Positions 6,329-8,111 of a stretch of 8,111 bases of DNA are shown here, piece by piece; position 1 is the stretch's first letter, and every line of letters begins with the position of its first letter. The DNA comes from Gammaproteobacteria bacterium. GTDB taxonomy: Bacteria; Pseudomonadota; Gammaproteobacteria; Eutrophobiales; Eutrophobiaceae. The position numbers and the translations under genes are program-made. A model generated the notes under the pieces. The model was not told where the DNA came from. It saw only the letters and a program-made list of their open reading frames with translations, and did not search any database. The stretch lies in the NCBI GenBank assembly GCA_016844485.1, contig JAENIZ010000050.1:1-8111 (forward strand), in the 5' to 3' direction.

Positions 6329-8111
6329 ATGTCAGTAGCTAAAGAACAATATATTCAAACAATCAAGTGGCTTGTGCCTATAAATGACTTTCCGCCTCAA
6401 CTGCAAAATGAAGTTGTTGTGATTTCAAATATCCTTTCTTATAAGAAAAAAGACCTGGTATTCAAACAGGGCGAAAAGGACGGTTATTCATTTTATCTTC
6501 TCGAAGGTGAAATAGAGTTACTTTCCAATAAAGAATTGAAAAATACGATTGTCAGCGGCACAGACACCGCACGCTATCCTATGGCCCAGTTGCAACCTCG
6601 TCAATTTTCAGCCAGGGCAAAAACGGTAGTTACTGTTCTGAGACTGGAAAGGACAGCATTGGACAGAATGATGGTACTGGATGAGAAAGGGAAATCTGAC
6701 AATCTTTCAAGCGGCGTTGTCATGGAAGTCAGTGATATAGGAGAGGAAGACTCCGGTGACTGGATGACGAAGATGTTGCAATCGGAACTGTTTTGCCGCC
6801 TGCCAACGGCAAATATTCACCAATTATTCGCACTCCTTGAGCCGGTAGAAGCCAAGGCGGGTGACACCATTATCAAACAAGATGATGTAGGAGGCCATTA
6901 CTATATTATTCAGGAAGGGCGCTGCGAAGTAACCCGTTCCCCATCTCCTGGTGCGAAACCAATCAAACTCGCGGAACTGCACTCCGGTGACAGTTTCGGT
7001 GAGGAGGCGTTACTCACCAACGCAAAACGCAACGCATCGATTACTATGCTGACAAATGGCGTATTAATGCAGCTTAGTAAAGATAATTTCATTAATTTGA
7101 TCAAGAAACCTACTCTCAACACGGTGTCATTTAAAGATGCACAGAAACTGGTTGAGGGAGGAGCGTGTTGGTTGGATATCCGTTTCCAGAATGAACATGA
7201 GGCTTCACATATTGATGGGAGTATAAATATTCCTTTGAATGTATTGCGTATGCAAACCGATAAACTTCAACCTGACAAGCAATATGTCATTTATTGTGAT
7301 ACCGGTGGCCGTAGCTCTGCAGCCGCGTTTCTTTTGACTAATCGCGGCTTCAATGTCTGTTATCTTGCAGATGGATTGGTTTCTGTTCCGCAGGTGGCCA
7401 AGATCGTGGAGTCCCCCAATCCCGAGAAAACTGTACAAGCAAAGGAAAGCAAGGTAGAGGACGATAGACATGATGATGAAATAGACGCGGGTATACGTGC
7501 CTCGGTGCTGGAGGCAGACCTGGCTAAAACCAATATGGATCTGGATAAGACACAAGGACAGATGTTGATAAAAGACGACGCCAAAGCGAAGCAAGCAAAA
7601 GAAACACAGAAAAAACTACTGGCAGAAAAGAAGAAACTTGAGGAAGAAAAGAAAACCGCTGAAAAGGAAGCCAGGAAATCACAGGAGCAAGAGCAGGAAA
7701 AGATCAGAAAATTGAAGCAGGAAGCCGAGATACGATTGGCAGAGGAAAAGAAGAAACTCGAAGAGGTTTATAAACGTAATACCATTGAGATGGAAAAACT
7801 TCAGAAGATGAAGAAGGAAGCAGAGGAACATATCAGAAAAGAGCGTGAAAAACTTGAAAAGGAATCCACCGAGGCAAAAAGGAAGCTCGAAGAAGTAGAT
7901 AGCCTGAAGAAACAAATCGAACAATCCCGCCAGGCACTGGATAAAGAAGCCGAGAAAAAGCGTACAGAACAGCAGGCCATGGAAAAAGCGATACAGGCAG
8001 AAGCTAAAGTCAAACTTGAGCAGGAGCGGAGGAAATTGGTCGAGGAAATGGCCCGAACCAACGAAGAACTGGAACGTGCTCAACGTGAAAAAGCCGTTGC
8101 AGATGCTGCAC
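6329..8111 (+). CDS. Tandem cNMP-binding-like, rhodanese and long coiled-coil protein (partial, C-terminus missing)
   Basis: One uninterrupted frame from the ATG at 6329 to the right edge (594 codons, no stop). Domain 1 (about 15-118) is a cyclic-nucleotide-binding-like barrel (KKKDLVFKQGEKDGYSFYLLEGEIELL), but the phosphate-binding cassette is degenerate (83-99, no FGE). Domain 2 (about 148-262) is a better one, with the cassette FGEEALLTNAKRNAS (223-237) including Gly224, Glu225 and Arg234. Domain 3 (about 266-355) is a rhodanese with LDIR near its start and the active-site loop Cys323-DTGGRS (323-329), so sulfur transfer is chemically possible. From about 390 onward the chain is Lys/Glu/Gln-rich and almost certainly a long coiled coil, with repeated LAE-KKKLEE segments at 431 and 470. 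There is no signal peptide, so it is cytoplasmic. A weak Shine-Dalgarno, GGGA, lies nine bases upstream. The ligand and partner are unknown. Confidence 0.85.
   Translation, partial: MSVAKEQYIQTIKWLVPINDFPPQLQNEVVVISNILSYKKKDLVFKQGEKDGYSFYLLEGEIELLSNKELKNTIVSGTDTARYPMAQLQPRQFSARAKTVVTVLRLERTALDRMMVLDEKGKSDNLSSGVVMEVSDIGEEDSGDWMTKMLQSELFCRLPTANIHQLFALLEPVEAKAGDTIIKQDDVGGHYYIIQEGRCEVTRSPSPGAKPIKLAELHSGDSFGEEALLTNAKRNASITMLTNGVLMQLSKDNFINLIKKPTLNTVSFKDAQKLVEGGACWLDIRFQNEHEASHIDGSINIPLNVLRMQTDKLQPDKQYVIYCDTGGRSSAAAFLLTNRGFNVCYLADGLVSVPQVAKIVESPNPEKTVQAKESKVEDDRHDDEIDAGIRASVLEADLAKTNMDLDKTQGQMLIKDDAKAKQAKETQKKLLAEKKKLEEEKKTAEKEARKSQEQEQEKIRKLKQEAEIRLAEEKKKLEEVYKRNTIEMEKLQKMKKEAEEHIRKEREKLEKESTEAKRKLEEVDSLKKQIEQSRQALDKEAEKKRTEQQAMEKAIQAEAKVKLEQERRKLVEEMARTNEELERAQREKAVADAA

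Noticed and set aside
7205..8083. Several minus-strand frames rich in Phe, Leu and Ser opposite the coiled coil
   Set aside because: They are the complement of Lys/Glu-rich codons (AAG, GAA), which read as Phe, Leu and Ser. The plus strand holds one clear frame with defined domains.

Overview
The window looks like chromosomal DNA of a free-living, probably aquatic gammaproteobacterium. The evidence is a Gram-negative envelope protein set (an OmpA-type protein with a glycine zipper and a periplasmic c-type haem protein) and, above all, genes matching the regulatory part of the 'proteobacterial dedicated sortase' (Pds) system, a family known mainly from marine Gammaproteobacteria. This placement is inferred from family distribution. 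No RNA gene, CRISPR array, insertion sequence or phage gene was seen. No gene-free stretch exceeds about 210 bases.

Layout. (1) Bases 1-94, minus: the first 31 codons of an FAD-dependent oxidoreductase that runs off the left edge. (2) Bases 176-230: a long stem-loop plus T-run, a strong minus-strand terminator. It closes a leftward unit made of a PdsO-like OmpA protein (725-1435) and a small unknown two-helix membrane protein (305-697). (3) Bases 1436-1640: a divergent control region with a 13-bp direct repeat spaced 32 bp and an extended -10 promoter. (4) Bases 1641-4459, plus: a response regulator and a 703-residue membrane histidine kinase, matching PdsR and PdsS. The kinase carries a large periplasmic sensor that resembles a family 9 carbohydrate-binding-like fold. 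(5) Bases 4465-6185, minus, convergent with the kinase: a leftward run of three envelope genes, namely a two-helix membrane protein, a small exported or membrane protein and a DUF3365 (Tll0287-like) haem c protein. (6) Base 6329 to the right edge, plus: one uninterrupted reading frame with two cyclic-nucleotide-binding-like domains, a rhodanese domain with an intact active-site cysteine loop, and a very long charged coiled coil that is still open at the edge.

How the genes may work together. PdsS would sense an envelope signal and phosphorylate PdsR. PdsR could act on the repeats between pdsO and pdsR, controlling both arms. PdsO would tie the system to peptidoglycan. The sortase and the sortase target that normally accompany these genes are not in this window. 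They may lie elsewhere in the genome, or the regulator pair may have been kept for another purpose. The best candidates for something undescribed are this sortase-less arrangement with its attached small membrane protein, and the cNMP-rhodanese-coiled-coil protein.
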